NCBI RefSeq assembly: GCF_003569045.1
Contig: NZ_BFCB01000003.1
Coordinates: 2,790,001-2,854,000, forward strand
Direction: 5' to 3'
Length of the DNA stretch: 64,000 nucleotides
DNA from: Aggregatilinea lenta
GTDB taxonomy: Bacteria > Chloroflexota > Anaerolineae > Aggregatilineales > Aggregatilineaceae
The position numbers were made by a program, and so were the translations under genes. The notes beneath the pieces were generated by a model. It saw only the letters and a list, made by a program, of their open reading frames with translations. It had not been told where the DNA came from and made no database searches. Each line of letters begins with the position of its first letter. The first letter of the stretch is position 1. Positions 53,682 through 63,279 of this stretch are shown one piece after another.

Positions 53682-55271
53682 CTACTGGTCTAGCTCGTTG
53701 ATGCCGCCGTTGATCACGAAGTCGATCACCATCGAGTCCACGACCCACTCGACCGGCGCGTGATCGTCGGTGAACACCAGATCGGATGGCACAGTCGGCA
53801 CGATCGATACCGCCGCACTTTGCAGCGCCGCGCGCAGCACCGGGCTGGCGTCCTGGGGCAGGGCGGCGAGGTTGGCCCGCAGGTGGTCCGGGGAGGTCGG
53901 CTGCTGCGTGGCGACCAGGATCGTGTTGTACGAGTTTGGCACGTCCATCGTATGCACGGTCGGGAACACTTCCAGCAGCGTGGCGGTCATCGCTTCGGAC
54001 AGGCGGCGGTCGGTTCCGGTGCGCCCCACGTTGATGATCACCACGCCGTCCGGCGCGAGGTGACTCTGCACCTCCTCGAAGAACTCCACGGTGGTGAGCT
54101 GCCAGGGCACATAGGGCACGCGGTAGGCGTCCACGCCAATCATCGTATAGCCATCTCCGATCTGCGTCAGGCCATAACGCCCGTCCTCGACGATCACATT
54201 CAGATTGGGCATGGTCATGCCCATGTACTTGCGGCCCGCCTCGACGATACCCGGATCGATCTCGATGCCGTCCATCGGCAGGCCGGGATACACGGCGTCG
54301 TGCTGCTCGGCGATGGTCCCGGCGGCCAGCCCAACGATGGCGATACGGTGCATGCGGTCGGGCGTGTAGGGCGGGGCGTTGAAGTACGGCCCGGTCAGGA
54401 AGAAATCCCAGGTGCGGTCGAACGAGAGATCGGTCGGATGCCACTGCGAGTGGATGCCCTGGCCCTCGTTGAGCAGCAGGTAGCGGTAGCCCGCGTCGTC
54501 TTCGACGACCTGCACGAGGTTATAGGCTGTTTCGTCCTCGTACAGCAGGGTCATGCCCGCCGGGGCCGGGCGCAGCGGCCCGGTCAGCGCGGCGACCGCC
54601 AGCACGGCCAGCACAACCGGCATCCACAGCAGGCGCAGCGCCGCGCGGCGATCTTGCAGCGCCAGCCCGACAAAGCCGAGCACGAGCAGCAGGACGGCGA
54701 AAATCAAGAATGTGCGCGCCGTGCCGACGGTGGGAATGAGCAGCAGGACCGGCGTGAAGGTGCCGATGATGCTGCCGAAGGTCGAGAGCGCGTAGAGCTG
54801 CCCGGCGGTGCCGCCTGCCTCCTCCACGTCCGAGAGGGCCAGCCGGATCGAAAACGGCGAGACGCAGCCGAGCAGCGTGATGGGCGCGGAAAACAGAATC
54901 AGCACGCTGACGAATGAGCCGACCATCACCGCCGCATCGTACCCCTGCACGGCGGTCGCGGCGGCGCGCAGGATCGGGTGGGCGACCAGCGGGGCAACCC
55001 CGCTGAGAAACGCGGCCCAGGTGATGATCTTGTAAAACGTCGTGTAGTAAGGCGAGCGATCCGCCCAGCGCCCGCCGACGAAGTAGCCAACGGAGAGATA
55101 AATCAGGATCAGACCGACAATGTTGGCCCACACCACGTTGCTGGTGCCGAAGATGTTGCCCAGCAGCCGCGAGGCGGAAAACTCTACGGCGAGCGTGGTC
55201 ATGCCGCCGCAGAACACGGCCAGGTAGAGCAGTCGGCGCTGAAGGCGAGTCGAAGGGACGGATGTGGTCAC
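53682..55271 (-). CDS. Spermidine-synthase-like protein with N-terminal membrane domain
   Basis: A 529-residue protein. About eight membrane helices in the first 250 residues (AVFCGGMTTLAVEFSASRLL, IVGLILIYLSVGYFVGGRWADRS) precede a SpeE-type methyltransferase/aminopropyltransferase fold (IAIVGLAAGTIAEQ, MDGIEIDPGIVEAGRKYM, VIVEDGRYGL, MIGVDAYRVPYVPWQLTTVEFFEEV). Such fused transporter/SpeE proteins are common but of unclear substrate. GTG 55271 is chosen over the upstream ATG 55373 because the latter lies within a dispersed repeat. Confidence 0.8.
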   Translation of the reverse strand: MTTSVPSTRLQRRLLYLAVFCGGMTTLAVEFSASRLLGNIFGTSNVVWANIVGLILIYLSVGYFVGGRWADRSPYYTTFYKIITWAAFLSGVAPLVAHPILRAAATAVQGYDAAVMVGSFVSVLILFSAPITLLGCVSPFSIRLALSDVEEAGGTAGQLYALSTFGSIIGTFTPVLLLIPTVGTARTFLIFAVLLLVLGFVGLALQDRRAALRLLWMPVVLAVLAVAALTGPLRPAPAGMTLLYEDETAYNLVQVVEDDAGYRYLLLNEGQGIHSQWHPTDLSFDRTWDFFLTGPYFNAPPYTPDRMHRIAIVGLAAGTIAEQHDAVYPGLPMDGIEIDPGIVEAGRKYMGMTMPNLNVIVEDGRYGLTQIGDGYTMIGVDAYRVPYVPWQLTTVEFFEEVQSHLAPDGVVIINVGRTGTDRRLSEAMTATLLEVFPTVHTMDVPNSYNTILVATQQPTSPDHLRANLAALPQDASPVLRAALQSAAVSIVPTVPSDLVFTDDHAPVEWVVDSMVIDFVINGGINELDQ

Positions 55272-55352
55272 AGTTTGAAAGCCTTTTCGCGGTGCTGCGA
55301 AACTGATTATGAAGGAACGTAGAACAGCGACGCAGAAGTAAACCGGTGGTTT

Positions 55353-55440
55353 TCGTAGGGGCAATGTTTGCATCGCCTGTATGTTAGCAGGGGCAATTCA
55401 TGAATTGTCCCTACCGGGTAGAGCAAGCTCTACCCCTACG
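55353..55440. repeat. Palindromic intergenic repeat, third copy
   Basis: GTAGGGGCAAT (55355-55365) pairs with ATTGTCCCTAC (55404-55414, one mismatch), followed by the inverted repeat GTAGAGC-AA-GCTCTAC (55418-55433). The plan and bases, including CATGAA and CCCTACCGGGT, match the repeat at 36146-36212. It covers the gap between the DUF58 and SpeE-like genes. Confidence 0.7.
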
Positions 55441-55467
55441 TCACCAGCATGTTTACGCCCCGATGTA

Positions 55468-56739
55468 CTAGAACTTGGCGCGCGCGCGCAGCCCCGTTAC
55501 ACGGTAGCTGAGGGCAGCGGTCAGGTCGTCGTCCTGGTGAACGGTGTGCACCTGGATCCCGGCGGATTCGATCATCTGCTGGATCTGGGTCGTGTCGGAG
55601 GTCGCCCCAAAGCTGCGCGGGTCGATCAGCACGCAGCTTACCTGGATGCCACGCCGCGAAAGCATGTACGCTTCCGTGACCCACCTGGGATCAGTCGAGG
55701 CGGTGACGACGACCAGCGTCGTGCCGCGCGTGAGATAAGTTGCTTCCAGGGCCAGCATCTGGTGAAGCGTGATGTCGGCTTCGCTGTGTGCCACGGCCAG
55801 AATTTCGAGAATGCGCGTGAGCAGGCGCGGCCCCCGGTCCGGCTGCACGATCTCGCGGCGGGGTCCGTACGTCGCAAAACCCAGCGCGCGGCCCTTCTCC
55901 ACGAAGTAGCGCGACAGCGACGCCGCCACGGTGACGCCGTATTCCTCGGTGGAGGCCGGTAGGCTCGGTGGCGGCAGCGTGGCGAGCGAGCCATTGCCCG
56001 CGCCCGGCGCACGCTCGACGAGCGATCCGCGCGACAGGTCCAGGAACAGCCACACGTCCGAGAGCGGGTCCAGCTCGAACTCTTTGACCAGCAGCCGGTC
56101 CTTGCGGGCCGAGCTGCGCCAGTGGATGCGGTTAAAGCTGTCGCCGGGCTGGTAGTCACGCACGCCGGACGCGTTCGTCGTCACGAAGTGCGCGCGGCGG
56201 CGCACGGCTTCGCCGCCAGACAGCGTGCCTGCCGGGGTCGCGAAGCGATGAATCGGGATCGTGGGCGGGTAGACGATGATGCTCGACACGGCTGCAATCT
56301 GGCGCGGGAACTGGAACAGCCCGAACGGATCGCCGCTGACGACCGTCATCGGGCCGAGCTTGAACTCGCCGCGCCGCGTGCAGAGCGTGTGCGTTTCCCA
56401 CTGGTAGCGCCGTCGCGGTCCGAGCGCCGCGACGACGTGGCTGGGGTTGTGCCCCGGCAGGTCCGAGTGATCGAGCACCTCGGTCCACAGCTTGGGGAGC
56501 AGGCTCGTGTTGCGGATGGTGAACGTCTCGTCCAGGGTGCGCCCCACCTGGGCGCGGCGGGCATAGGTCCGGCGCGAAATGGACAACCAGTTGACGGCGG
56601 TCCACGACCACAGGAACGAGCCGATCAGCAGCGCGCCGATCGCGTACGCCAGGTTGAAAAAGAAGGTGCGCCCACTGATCAGGCCCATCACGAGGCAGAA
56701 GATCAGCAGGCTGTAAAACGCGTTCCGCCGGTTAGCCAT
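55468..56739 (-). CDS. DUF58 domain protein
   Basis: A 423-residue protein with two membrane helices at the N-terminus (AFYSLLIFCLVMGLISG and FNLAYAIGALLIGSFLW). The DUF58 signature GVRDYQPGDSFNRIHWRSSARKD begins near residue 190, leading into a VWA-like domain (DVWLFLDLSRG, LVVVTASTDPRW). The family is linked to MoxR ATPases that act as chaperones in envelope or metal-insertion processes. It is encoded 26 bases after moxR. Confidence 0.88.
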   Translation of the reverse strand: MANRRNAFYSLLIFCLVMGLISGRTFFFNLAYAIGALLIGSFLWSWTAVNWLSISRRTYARRAQVGRTLDETFTIRNTSLLPKLWTEVLDHSDLPGHNPSHVVAALGPRRRYQWETHTLCTRRGEFKLGPMTVVSGDPFGLFQFPRQIAAVSSIIVYPPTIPIHRFATPAGTLSGGEAVRRRAHFVTTNASGVRDYQPGDSFNRIHWRSSARKDRLLVKEFELDPLSDVWLFLDLSRGSLVERAPGAGNGSLATLPPPSLPASTEEYGVTVAASLSRYFVEKGRALGFATYGPRREIVQPDRGPRLLTRILEILAVAHSEADITLHQMLALEATYLTRGTTLVVVTASTDPRWVTEAYMLSRRGIQVSCVLIDPRSFGATSDTTQIQQMIESAGIQVHTVHQDDDLTAALSYRVTGLRARAKF

Positions 56740-56765
56740 CAGTCAACACGATTCGACCACAGCCT

Positions 56766-57722
<957 letters not shown>

Positions 57723-57768
57723 GAGATTGGTCGCCTTCGGTTCATTTATTACAGGGGTAGTCTGCGAG

Positions 57769-57797
57769 ATTATAGCGCACCGTCTCTTGTGCTGGAA
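57769..57797 (-). promoter_or_regulatory. Promoter of the MoxR-DUF58 genes
   Basis: On the minus strand TTCCAG (57797-57792), a 17-base spacer and TATAAT (57774-57769) lie about 45 bases before the start. Confidence 0.5.
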
Positions 57798-57843
57798 AAT
57801 GCGCTCATCCTACGCTAAGGAGGCGAGGCACCGCCGGGTGGAG

Positions 57844-58956
57844 TCAGGCGGGCTGCCGCCTGGCCCGGAAGCGGTCCCATTCGCGCTCGACCGTCTCCGT
57901 GATCTGCCGCCTGAACACGCCCGAATCGAACTGCATGGCGTGCGCGCGTATGGCGGCGGGGTCGTATGCGGCGGCATCAAACGTGCTGAGCACAGTGCAC
58001 ACCGCTTCGACGCTGGGCCGGTCGAAGAACGCGCCTGTTTTGCCGGGGATGACCGTGTCCAGTGCGCCACCGCCTTTGTACGCGATCACAGGACGGCCTG
58101 CGGCCTGGGCCTGGACCGGGGCGATGCCGAAGTCTTCCAGGCCGGGGAAGATGAACGCCCGGCAGCGCGCGAACAGATCGGGCAAATCCGCATCCGGCAC
58201 GAAGCCCAGGAACTGCACGGTCGGCCCGGCGAGCGCTTCGAGCCGCTGCTGGTCGCGGCCTTTGCCCGCCACCAGCAGCGGCAGACCGAGCCGCGTGCAG
58301 GCTTCGACGGCGAGATCGATGCGCTTGTAGGGAATGAGCCGCGACACGATCAGAAAATAGTCGTCGACGGTGGGGGAGGGTGTGAAGCGTTCCGCGACCT
58401 CGACGGGCGGGTAGATCAGCGAGGACTCGCGGTGGTAGGTGCGCCGGATGCGGTCGCGGATCTCGGTGCTGATGGCGACGAAGTGATCGACGTGCTGCGC
58501 GGCGGCGTAATCCCAGCGGCGATACAACCTGGCGACAGTCTGCGCCGCGAGGCGTGTAGCCCGTCCAAAATTCTCGCGGGCGAGGTAGCCGTCCAGATCC
58601 CAGATGTAGCGCGTGGGGGTCAGGCAGTAGCAGACGTGCAGCGTCTCCGGCCCGGTGTGCACGCCGTGGCAGAAGCCGCTCTTGTTGCTCAGGATCGCGT
58701 CGTAGCCGGACAGGTCGAGGCGGTCGAAGGCCAGGGGGTAGAGCGGCAGGTAGCGCTGGTGGTGAGTGTGGATGCCGGGCAGGTGGTCCATCCACGTGCT
58801 GCGAATGTCCCAGGCGCGGTATTCAGGCGGCATCAGGCCGGGTGCGTACATGCTGGTGTGAACCGGCGCGCCGGGAAAGTAGCCGACGAGGTGTTGAAGA
58901 ACGTCTTCCGCACCGCCGATTTGATTCAACCAGTCGTGAACGAGCGCGAGGTTCAT
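57844..58956 (-). CDS. Family 4 glycosyltransferase
   Basis: A 370-residue GT-B enzyme. N-domain MNLALVHDWLNQIGGAEDVL with Gly-rich loop, CYCLTPTRYIWDL in the centre, and C-domain FLIVSRLIPYKRIDLAVEA, LLVAGKGRD, FLGFVPDADLPDLFARC and FPGLEDFGIAPVQAQAAGRPVIA (nucleotide-sugar Glu-rich motif). ATG 58956 overlaps the rnhB stop by four bases. Part of a sugar-polymer group extending to 62244. Confidence 0.9.
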   Translation of the reverse strand: MNLALVHDWLNQIGGAEDVLQHLVGYFPGAPVHTSMYAPGLMPPEYRAWDIRSTWMDHLPGIHTHHQRYLPLYPLAFDRLDLSGYDAILSNKSGFCHGVHTGPETLHVCYCLTPTRYIWDLDGYLARENFGRATRLAAQTVARLYRRWDYAAAQHVDHFVAISTEIRDRIRRTYHRESSLIYPPVEVAERFTPSPTVDDYFLIVSRLIPYKRIDLAVEACTRLGLPLLVAGKGRDQQRLEALAGPTVQFLGFVPDADLPDLFARCRAFIFPGLEDFGIAPVQAQAAGRPVIAYKGGGALDTVIPGKTGAFFDRPSVEAVCTVLSTFDAAAYDPAAIRAHAMQFDSGVFRRQITETVEREWDRFRARRQPA

Positions 58957-59606
58957 TCCGGCGTCCTCTCGTGATCCGATCCCAAAACCTCGCGCAGGGG
59001 CGCGAAGGACATGCGGTGTGCCGGGCACGGCCCGAAGGTGCGCAGCGCGTGGCGGTGCAGCGCCGTGCCGTAGCCCTTGTGGACTTCGAAGCCGTAATGC
59101 GGGAACGATTCGGCCATCTCGCCCATGAAACGGTCGCGCGTCACCTTGGCGATGATACTCGCGGCGGCGATGCTCAGCGACTTCTGGTCGCCCTTGATCA
59201 GCGACGTGCACGGCAGCGCCAGCTCCGGCATGGGCATGGCGTCGGTCAGCAGGCAGTCCGGTGCGATACCCAACGCGTCGAGCGCGCGACGCATGGCGAG
59301 CCGCGTGGCAGGCACGATGCCCAGCGCGTCAATCTCGGCGTGGGTTGCATAGCCTATGCCGGACGCGGCGGCCACTTCCAGGATCACGGGCAGCAGGGCG
59401 GCGCGCTTTTCGGGCGCGAGCAGCTTGGAGTCGTTTACGCCGTCCAGGGCATGCGCCAGATCGAAGCGATCCAGGGGCAAAATCACCGCGCCTGCGACGA
59501 CCGGCCCGGCCCATGCGCCGCGCCCGGCCTCGTCCAACCCGGCGATGGCAGCCAGACCCCGGTCGTGCAGCGCAAACTCGTAGGCCAGATCGGGCTGCGG
59601 GATCAT
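58953..59606 (-). CDS. rnhB: Ribonuclease HII
   Basis: A 217-residue enzyme cutting RNA in RNA-DNA hybrids. IAGLDEAGRGAWAGPVVAGAV holds the first Asp-Glu pair, the third Asp is in CLLTDAMPMP, and IIAKVTRDRFMGEMAESFPHYGF contains the fourth. GYGTALHRHALRTFGPCPAHRMSF is the usual C-terminal block. It overlaps both neighbouring glycosyltransferase genes by four bases, an odd position for a DNA-maintenance gene. Confidence 0.94.
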   Translation of the reverse strand: MIPQPDLAYEFALHDRGLAAIAGLDEAGRGAWAGPVVAGAVILPLDRFDLAHALDGVNDSKLLAPEKRAALLPVILEVAAASGIGYATHAEIDALGIVPATRLAMRRALDALGIAPDCLLTDAMPMPELALPCTSLIKGDQKSLSIAAASIIAKVTRDRFMGEMAESFPHYGFEVHKGYGTALHRHALRTFGPCPAHRMSFAPLREVLGSDHERTPE

Positions 59607-60367
59607 GCGTCTCTGGGGCTGGAATAGACGCCCCGGCGCGCGCGGCGGCGGATGGTCATCACGTCCGCGAACATGGCGAGCGAGTCGCGCAGCGGATGGA
59701 TGCGCGTGTTGTCCTTGTAGGTCCAGTGCACCGGCACTTCCACGATACGGTAACCGCGCTGTTGAGCGAGGTAGAGCAGCTCGACGTCGAAGCTCCACCC
59801 ATTGAGCGTTTGCAGCGGGAACAGGGCTTCGGTGACTTCGGCGCTGAACATCTTAAAGCCGCACTGCGTATCCTGGAAGCCGTGCACGGCGAACAGCCGC
59901 ACGATGGTGTTGAACACGCGCCCCATCACGTGGCGGTGCCAGGGTTCGTCGTAGCGCACTGCGCCGGGCGCCTCGCGCGAGCCGATGGCGACGTCGCAGC
60001 CGGTGAGCTGCGGCGGGAGGAACCGGTTCACTTCGTCAATCGGCATGGAGAGGTCCGCGTCGCAGATGAAGCGGTACGCGCCGCACGCACTCAGCATCCC
60101 GGCCCTCACCGCCGCGCCTTTGCCCTGCGCTGGTTCGACCAGCACGCGCAGGCACGGCATGCTGGCCGCGAAGCCTTCGGCAAGGGCGCGCGTCCGGTCC
60201 GTGCTGTTGTTGTCCACAACGATCACTTCGACCGCGTAGGGCTGCCGGGCGACGAACTCACCGATCTGGCGGAGGCTTTGGGGAAGGCGCTGCTGCTCGT
60301 TGTAAGCCGGGATGACGATGGACAGGAGCGGCTGTTCTGGCGTGGTAGATGACTGTTCGACCGTCAA
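59603..60367 (-). CDS. Dolichyl/polyprenyl-phosphate glucosyltransferase-like GT2
   Basis: A 254-residue GT2 enzyme without membrane helices. SIVIPAYNEQQRLPQSL, VVDNNSTDRTRALAEG, GKGAAVRAGML, ICDADLSMPIDEV (DxD), DTQCGFKMFSAEV and VPVHWTYKDNTRIHPLRD fit the ALG5/DPM-like group that charges a polyprenyl phosphate. The stop overlaps the rnhB start. Confidence 0.87.
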   Translation of the reverse strand: MTVEQSSTTPEQPLLSIVIPAYNEQQRLPQSLRQIGEFVARQPYAVEVIVVDNNSTDRTRALAEGFAASMPCLRVLVEPAQGKGAAVRAGMLSACGAYRFICDADLSMPIDEVNRFLPPQLTGCDVAIGSREAPGAVRYDEPWHRHVMGRVFNTIVRLFAVHGFQDTQCGFKMFSAEVTEALFPLQTLNGWSFDVELLYLAQQRGYRIVEVPVHWTYKDNTRIHPLRDSLAMFADVMTIRRRARRGVYSSPRDA

Positions 60368-60391
60368 GGAGAAACTCCAGCGAGTAGTTAT

Positions 60392-61387
60392 CTATTGATT
60401 CTTCGTGGATTGCTTCGCGTCCCGGGCCGGAACCGGCGTCAGGATGGATTCCAGATAATCGATTGAAACGCGCCGCGCGGCCTGAATGGTGCGCCGCTTG
60501 CGCAGCATTTTGGGGACCCCAAGGGCTGCGGCCAACATCCCGCGCAGCCGGGCGCGTGCGGCAGCTCCTCGCCAAGCGCGCAGCGCTTCCCACGCGAGGC
60601 CCGCCTGCGCCGCGAGAATGGCGCGCCAATATTTGCGCCACAGCGCTGCCGGATAGTTTTTGATCAGCAGCCAGATCGCGTTGCGTCCGTCGTAGAAACT
60701 GGCCGTGACGCCGCCGCCCGTCGCCGCGAGGTGGTGGAAGACCACTGCTTCGGGCGTGTAAATGCACTGGTAGCCTGCCAACTGCGCGCGCCAGCCGAGG
60801 TCCATATCTTCGCACGAAAAGAAGAAATCGTCGTCAAGCAGCCCGATTTCGTCCAGCATGCTGCGCCGGTACGCCGCCGATCCGCCGCAGGCGCTGAACA
60901 CGGCCTGCTCGCGGTCGTACTGGCCCGTGTCCTCCTCCCACACGCCCCGGTTGGCGAGCCGCCCGTTGACCAGATACAGGTCCCCGGTGGTGTGAAAGCG
61001 CGTACGGTCGTTGAAGAGCAGCATCTTCGAGGCGATCAGGCCCGCTTCGGAATGCCGTCCAAAGGCGGCGACCACCGCCTCGGCCCAGCCGGGATCGACT
61101 TCGGTGTCGTTGTTCAACAGCGCCACGAACTCGCCCGTCGCGGCCTCCATCCCGGCGTTGCACGCGCCGGTAAAGCCCCGGTTGGTGGGCAGCGCGACCA
61201 GCCGTACCTCAGGATAGCGGTCCGCCAGCAGCGCTCGCGATCCGTCGGTGGAAGCGTTGTCCGCGACGATGACCTCCACGTCCGGGTGGGTCTGCGTGCG
61301 CAGCGCATCGAGGCAGACGGGCAGGTGATGCGCGCCGTTCCAGTTCGGGATGACGACCGACAGGCGCTGCGGCACAGGCGACGGCAT
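60392..61387 (-). CDS. Rhamnosyltransferase-like GT2
   Basis: A 331-residue GT2 enzyme. VVIPNWNGAHHLPVCLDAL, VADNASTDGS, NRGFTGACNAGM, LLNNDTEVDPGWAE and FFSCEDMDLGWRAQLAGY match the WbbL/RfbF-like group, often rhamnosyltransferases. The last ~70 residues are basic and helical and may bind the membrane. It follows the dTDP-sugar reductase gene with its ATG overlapping that stop, which supports a deoxysugar donor. Confidence 0.85.
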   Translation of the reverse strand: MPSPVPQRLSVVIPNWNGAHHLPVCLDALRTQTHPDVEVIVADNASTDGSRALLADRYPEVRLVALPTNRGFTGACNAGMEAATGEFVALLNNDTEVDPGWAEAVVAAFGRHSEAGLIASKMLLFNDRTRFHTTGDLYLVNGRLANRGVWEEDTGQYDREQAVFSACGGSAAYRRSMLDEIGLLDDDFFFSCEDMDLGWRAQLAGYQCIYTPEAVVFHHLAATGGGVTASFYDGRNAIWLLIKNYPAALWRKYWRAILAAQAGLAWEALRAWRGAAARARLRGMLAAALGVPKMLRKRRTIQAARRVSIDYLESILTPVPARDAKQSTKNQ

Positions 61388-62244
61388 CATCCGATCTGCT
61401 CACCGGCATTTTCGCGTTCCAAAAACGCGGCCAGCGCGTCCTGCCAGGGGCGCAGCGTGATGCCCAGCCGCGCGGCGGCGAAATTGCGCAGCATGGCGTA
61501 CTGCGGCGGGCGTGATGGGCGCGGATATTCGGCCAGCGCGATCGGCTCGATGGGCGTGTCGATGTACCCGGCCAGATCCAGTATGGCGCGCGCGAAGCCG
61601 CAGCGCGAGGTGTAACCCTCGTTGACGAGATGATAGATCCCGTAGCGGCCCGTCTGGATGAGCTGGCAGATCGCGGCGGCGAGGTCGCTGGTGTAGGTCG
61701 GGCTGCTAACTTCGTTGGTCACGACGCGCAGCGGGACGTTTTGCTCGGCCAGCCGCAAAATAGTCTGCACGAAGTTCTTGCCGCCGTGCGCGAACAGCCA
61801 CGACGTGCGCACGATGGTGTGCTGGCGCACGAGGTCGCGCACGATTTGCTCCCCGACCCACTTGCTGTAGGCGTAAGGATTGCCGGGGGCGGGCGTGTCG
61901 TATTCCAGATACTGGCGGTCGGTCAGGCCGTCGAAGACTTCGTTGGTGCTCACATAGAGCAGGGCGGCGTTGTGCTTCTGGCAGGCCAGCGCGACCGACT
62001 GCGTGCCGTAGCCGTTCACGGCCAGCGCTTCGTCGGGGTTCTCCGCGCAGTAATCGACGGCGGTCAGCGCGGCGCAGTGGACAACCAGATCGGGCTGGTT
62101 GTCGCCGATCCAGGCCTCCACGCGTGGGCTGTCGGTGACGTCAAGGTTGTCGACGTCCTCACCCGTGACTTCATGATTTGACTGGAGGCCCGCGACCAGC
62201 GCGCGGCCCAAGGTTCCCTTAGCCCCAGTAATAAGGATGCGCAT
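61387..62244 (-). CDS. rfbD: dTDP-4-dehydrorhamnose reductase-like SDR
   Basis: A 285-residue NAD(P)-dependent reductase. MRILITGAKGTLGRAL binds NADPH, VHCAALTAVDYCAENPDEA and YVSTNEVFDG follow, and the catalytic YAYSKWVGE (YxxxK) is present; IVRTSWLFAHGGKNFV and the C-terminal RPPQYAML are RmlD features. It would make the last step to dTDP-L-rhamnose; RmlA, RmlB and RmlC are not in the window. First gene of the minus-strand sugar operon. Confidence 0.9.
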   Translation of the reverse strand: MRILITGAKGTLGRALVAGLQSNHEVTGEDVDNLDVTDSPRVEAWIGDNQPDLVVHCAALTAVDYCAENPDEALAVNGYGTQSVALACQKHNAALLYVSTNEVFDGLTDRQYLEYDTPAPGNPYAYSKWVGEQIVRDLVRQHTIVRTSWLFAHGGKNFVQTILRLAEQNVPLRVVTNEVSSPTYTSDLAAAICQLIQTGRYGIYHLVNEGYTSRCGFARAILDLAGYIDTPIEPIALAEYPRPSRPPQYAMLRNFAAARLGITLRPWQDALAAFLERENAGEQIG

Positions 62245-62292
62245 GACTATCCCAGCTTGGAGTGCGTGTGCCAATTGACATAAAACGGGGGG

Positions 62293-62321
62293 ATTATAGC
62301 CAATGAACGCAGGCGCGTAAA
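62293..62321 (-). promoter_or_regulatory. Promoter of the rfbD-glycosyltransferase operon
   Basis: On the minus strand TTTACG (62321-62316), a 17-base spacer and TATAAT (62298-62293) lie about 50 bases before the rfbD start. Confidence 0.55.
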
Positions 62322-62546
62322 ACTCGCTGGTGGGCGGTTGGCCGTCGGGTCCCTGACACGGCATCATGCAAGGTGGTGCGCACATAAGTAACGAATAATA
62401 GATTCTAGATCTATTTGGAGATGTTTCGCAATTATGTCATAATTCTAGGTGAAGTGCAGGGTGGCTAGATGAGTGTTGAGAATGAATAAAATAGATATTT
62501 ATCTTCCGAAATAGGCCCTGTATTATTCTGTAAACTTGGGGATGTC

Positions 62547-62575
62547 TTGACACTCAATAGGCTATTTCTTATAAT
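62547..62575 (+). promoter_or_regulatory. Perfect consensus sigma-70 promoter upstream of DUF177-sigma operon
   Basis: TTGACA (62547-62552), exactly 17 bases, and TATAAT (62570-62575). Transcription would start near 62582, giving a leader of about 100 bases. It is the only fully consensus promoter seen in the window. Confidence 0.8.
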
Positions 62576-62685
62576 AATGTCACTGTATAGAAAAGAAAAG
62601 ACATACGTAAGGCGACCGCTGTTGGTCGTTGTTCCAGGGCGCCTGACCGCATTCTCACTATCGTCCATTTAGAAAGCGCGCTACT

Positions 62686-63222
62686 GTGACTACCGTTCAG
62701 AATCAATCATTTCTTAATCGTCGGGTCCTGAAATTTAATATCGGATTCCTGCTCGCCCAGGGTGCGGGACATCAAAAGGATATCGATCTTGATCTCCCCC
62801 GCATCCGGGTCGACGAGGATTTGGATCTCGACTACGTACGCGGCCCGCTGCGGTTTAGCCGCAACTCGCGCGGCATCCTCATTCAAGGGGATCTGGAGGC
62901 CAGCGTTGCCGCCGAATGTTCCCGCTGCCTTACCCCGACATCAGTACCCGTGAGCGTGTCACTCGAAGAGCTGTTTGCATACCCGCCCGACCCGGAGATG
63001 GACTACTCCGTGGACGACACGGGGATACTCGATCTTGCCCCATTGCTGCGAGAAGAGACGATCCTGGCGACGCCGATGGTGATCGTCTGCCACGACGACT
63101 GCGCGGGCCTGTGCCCGATCTGCGGTCAGAACTTCAATGAGGGCACGTGCGACTGCGAGCAGGAGGAAATCGATCCCCGGCTCGAAGCGCTGCGCGCACT
63201 GAAAGATGACGACTCGCATTGA
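62686..63222 (+). CDS. yceD: DUF177 (YceD) protein
   Basis: A 178-residue protein of the DUF177/YceD family, linked to 23S rRNA or ribosome assembly. ILIQGDLEASVAAECSRCL contains the Cys pair, ELFAYPP follows, and DDCAGLCPICGQNFNEGTCDCE is the second Cys cluster, likely a zinc site. It starts at GTG 62686 with only a weak RBS (AGAAAG). In most bacteria rpmF (L32) follows yceD; here a sigma-factor gene does. Confidence 0.87.
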   Translation: MTTVQNQSFLNRRVLKFNIGFLLAQGAGHQKDIDLDLPRIRVDEDLDLDYVRGPLRFSRNSRGILIQGDLEASVAAECSRCLTPTSVPVSVSLEELFAYPPDPEMDYSVDDTGILDLAPLLREETILATPMVIVCHDDCAGLCPICGQNFNEGTCDCEQEEIDPRLEALRALKDDDSH

Positions 63223-63279
63223 CTTGATTGTAAGCTTGATGTAGGCTGTTTGTAGAATTAAGGATGGGGGGATTCTACG

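Larger units (their letters stand above)
62245..62685. other. AT-rich divergent intergenic region
   Basis: This 441-base gap is far more AT-rich than its surroundings. It contains the rfbD promoter, a 15-base perfect palindrome (AATTATGTCATAATT, 62430-62444), a consensus promoter toward DUF177 and a roughly 100-base leader. A 67-codon minus-strand frame at 62465-62668 has no RBS or coding character. No gene is called. Confidence 0.7.

Noticed and set aside
55272-55373. N-terminal extension of the SpeE-like protein to ATG 55373
   Set aside because: The start lies inside a dispersed palindromic repeat and the extra residues do not resemble the family.
62465-62668. 67-codon minus-strand frame in the AT-rich gap
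   Set aside because: No RBS, no codon bias like the neighbours, and it overlaps the consensus promoter of the opposite strand.
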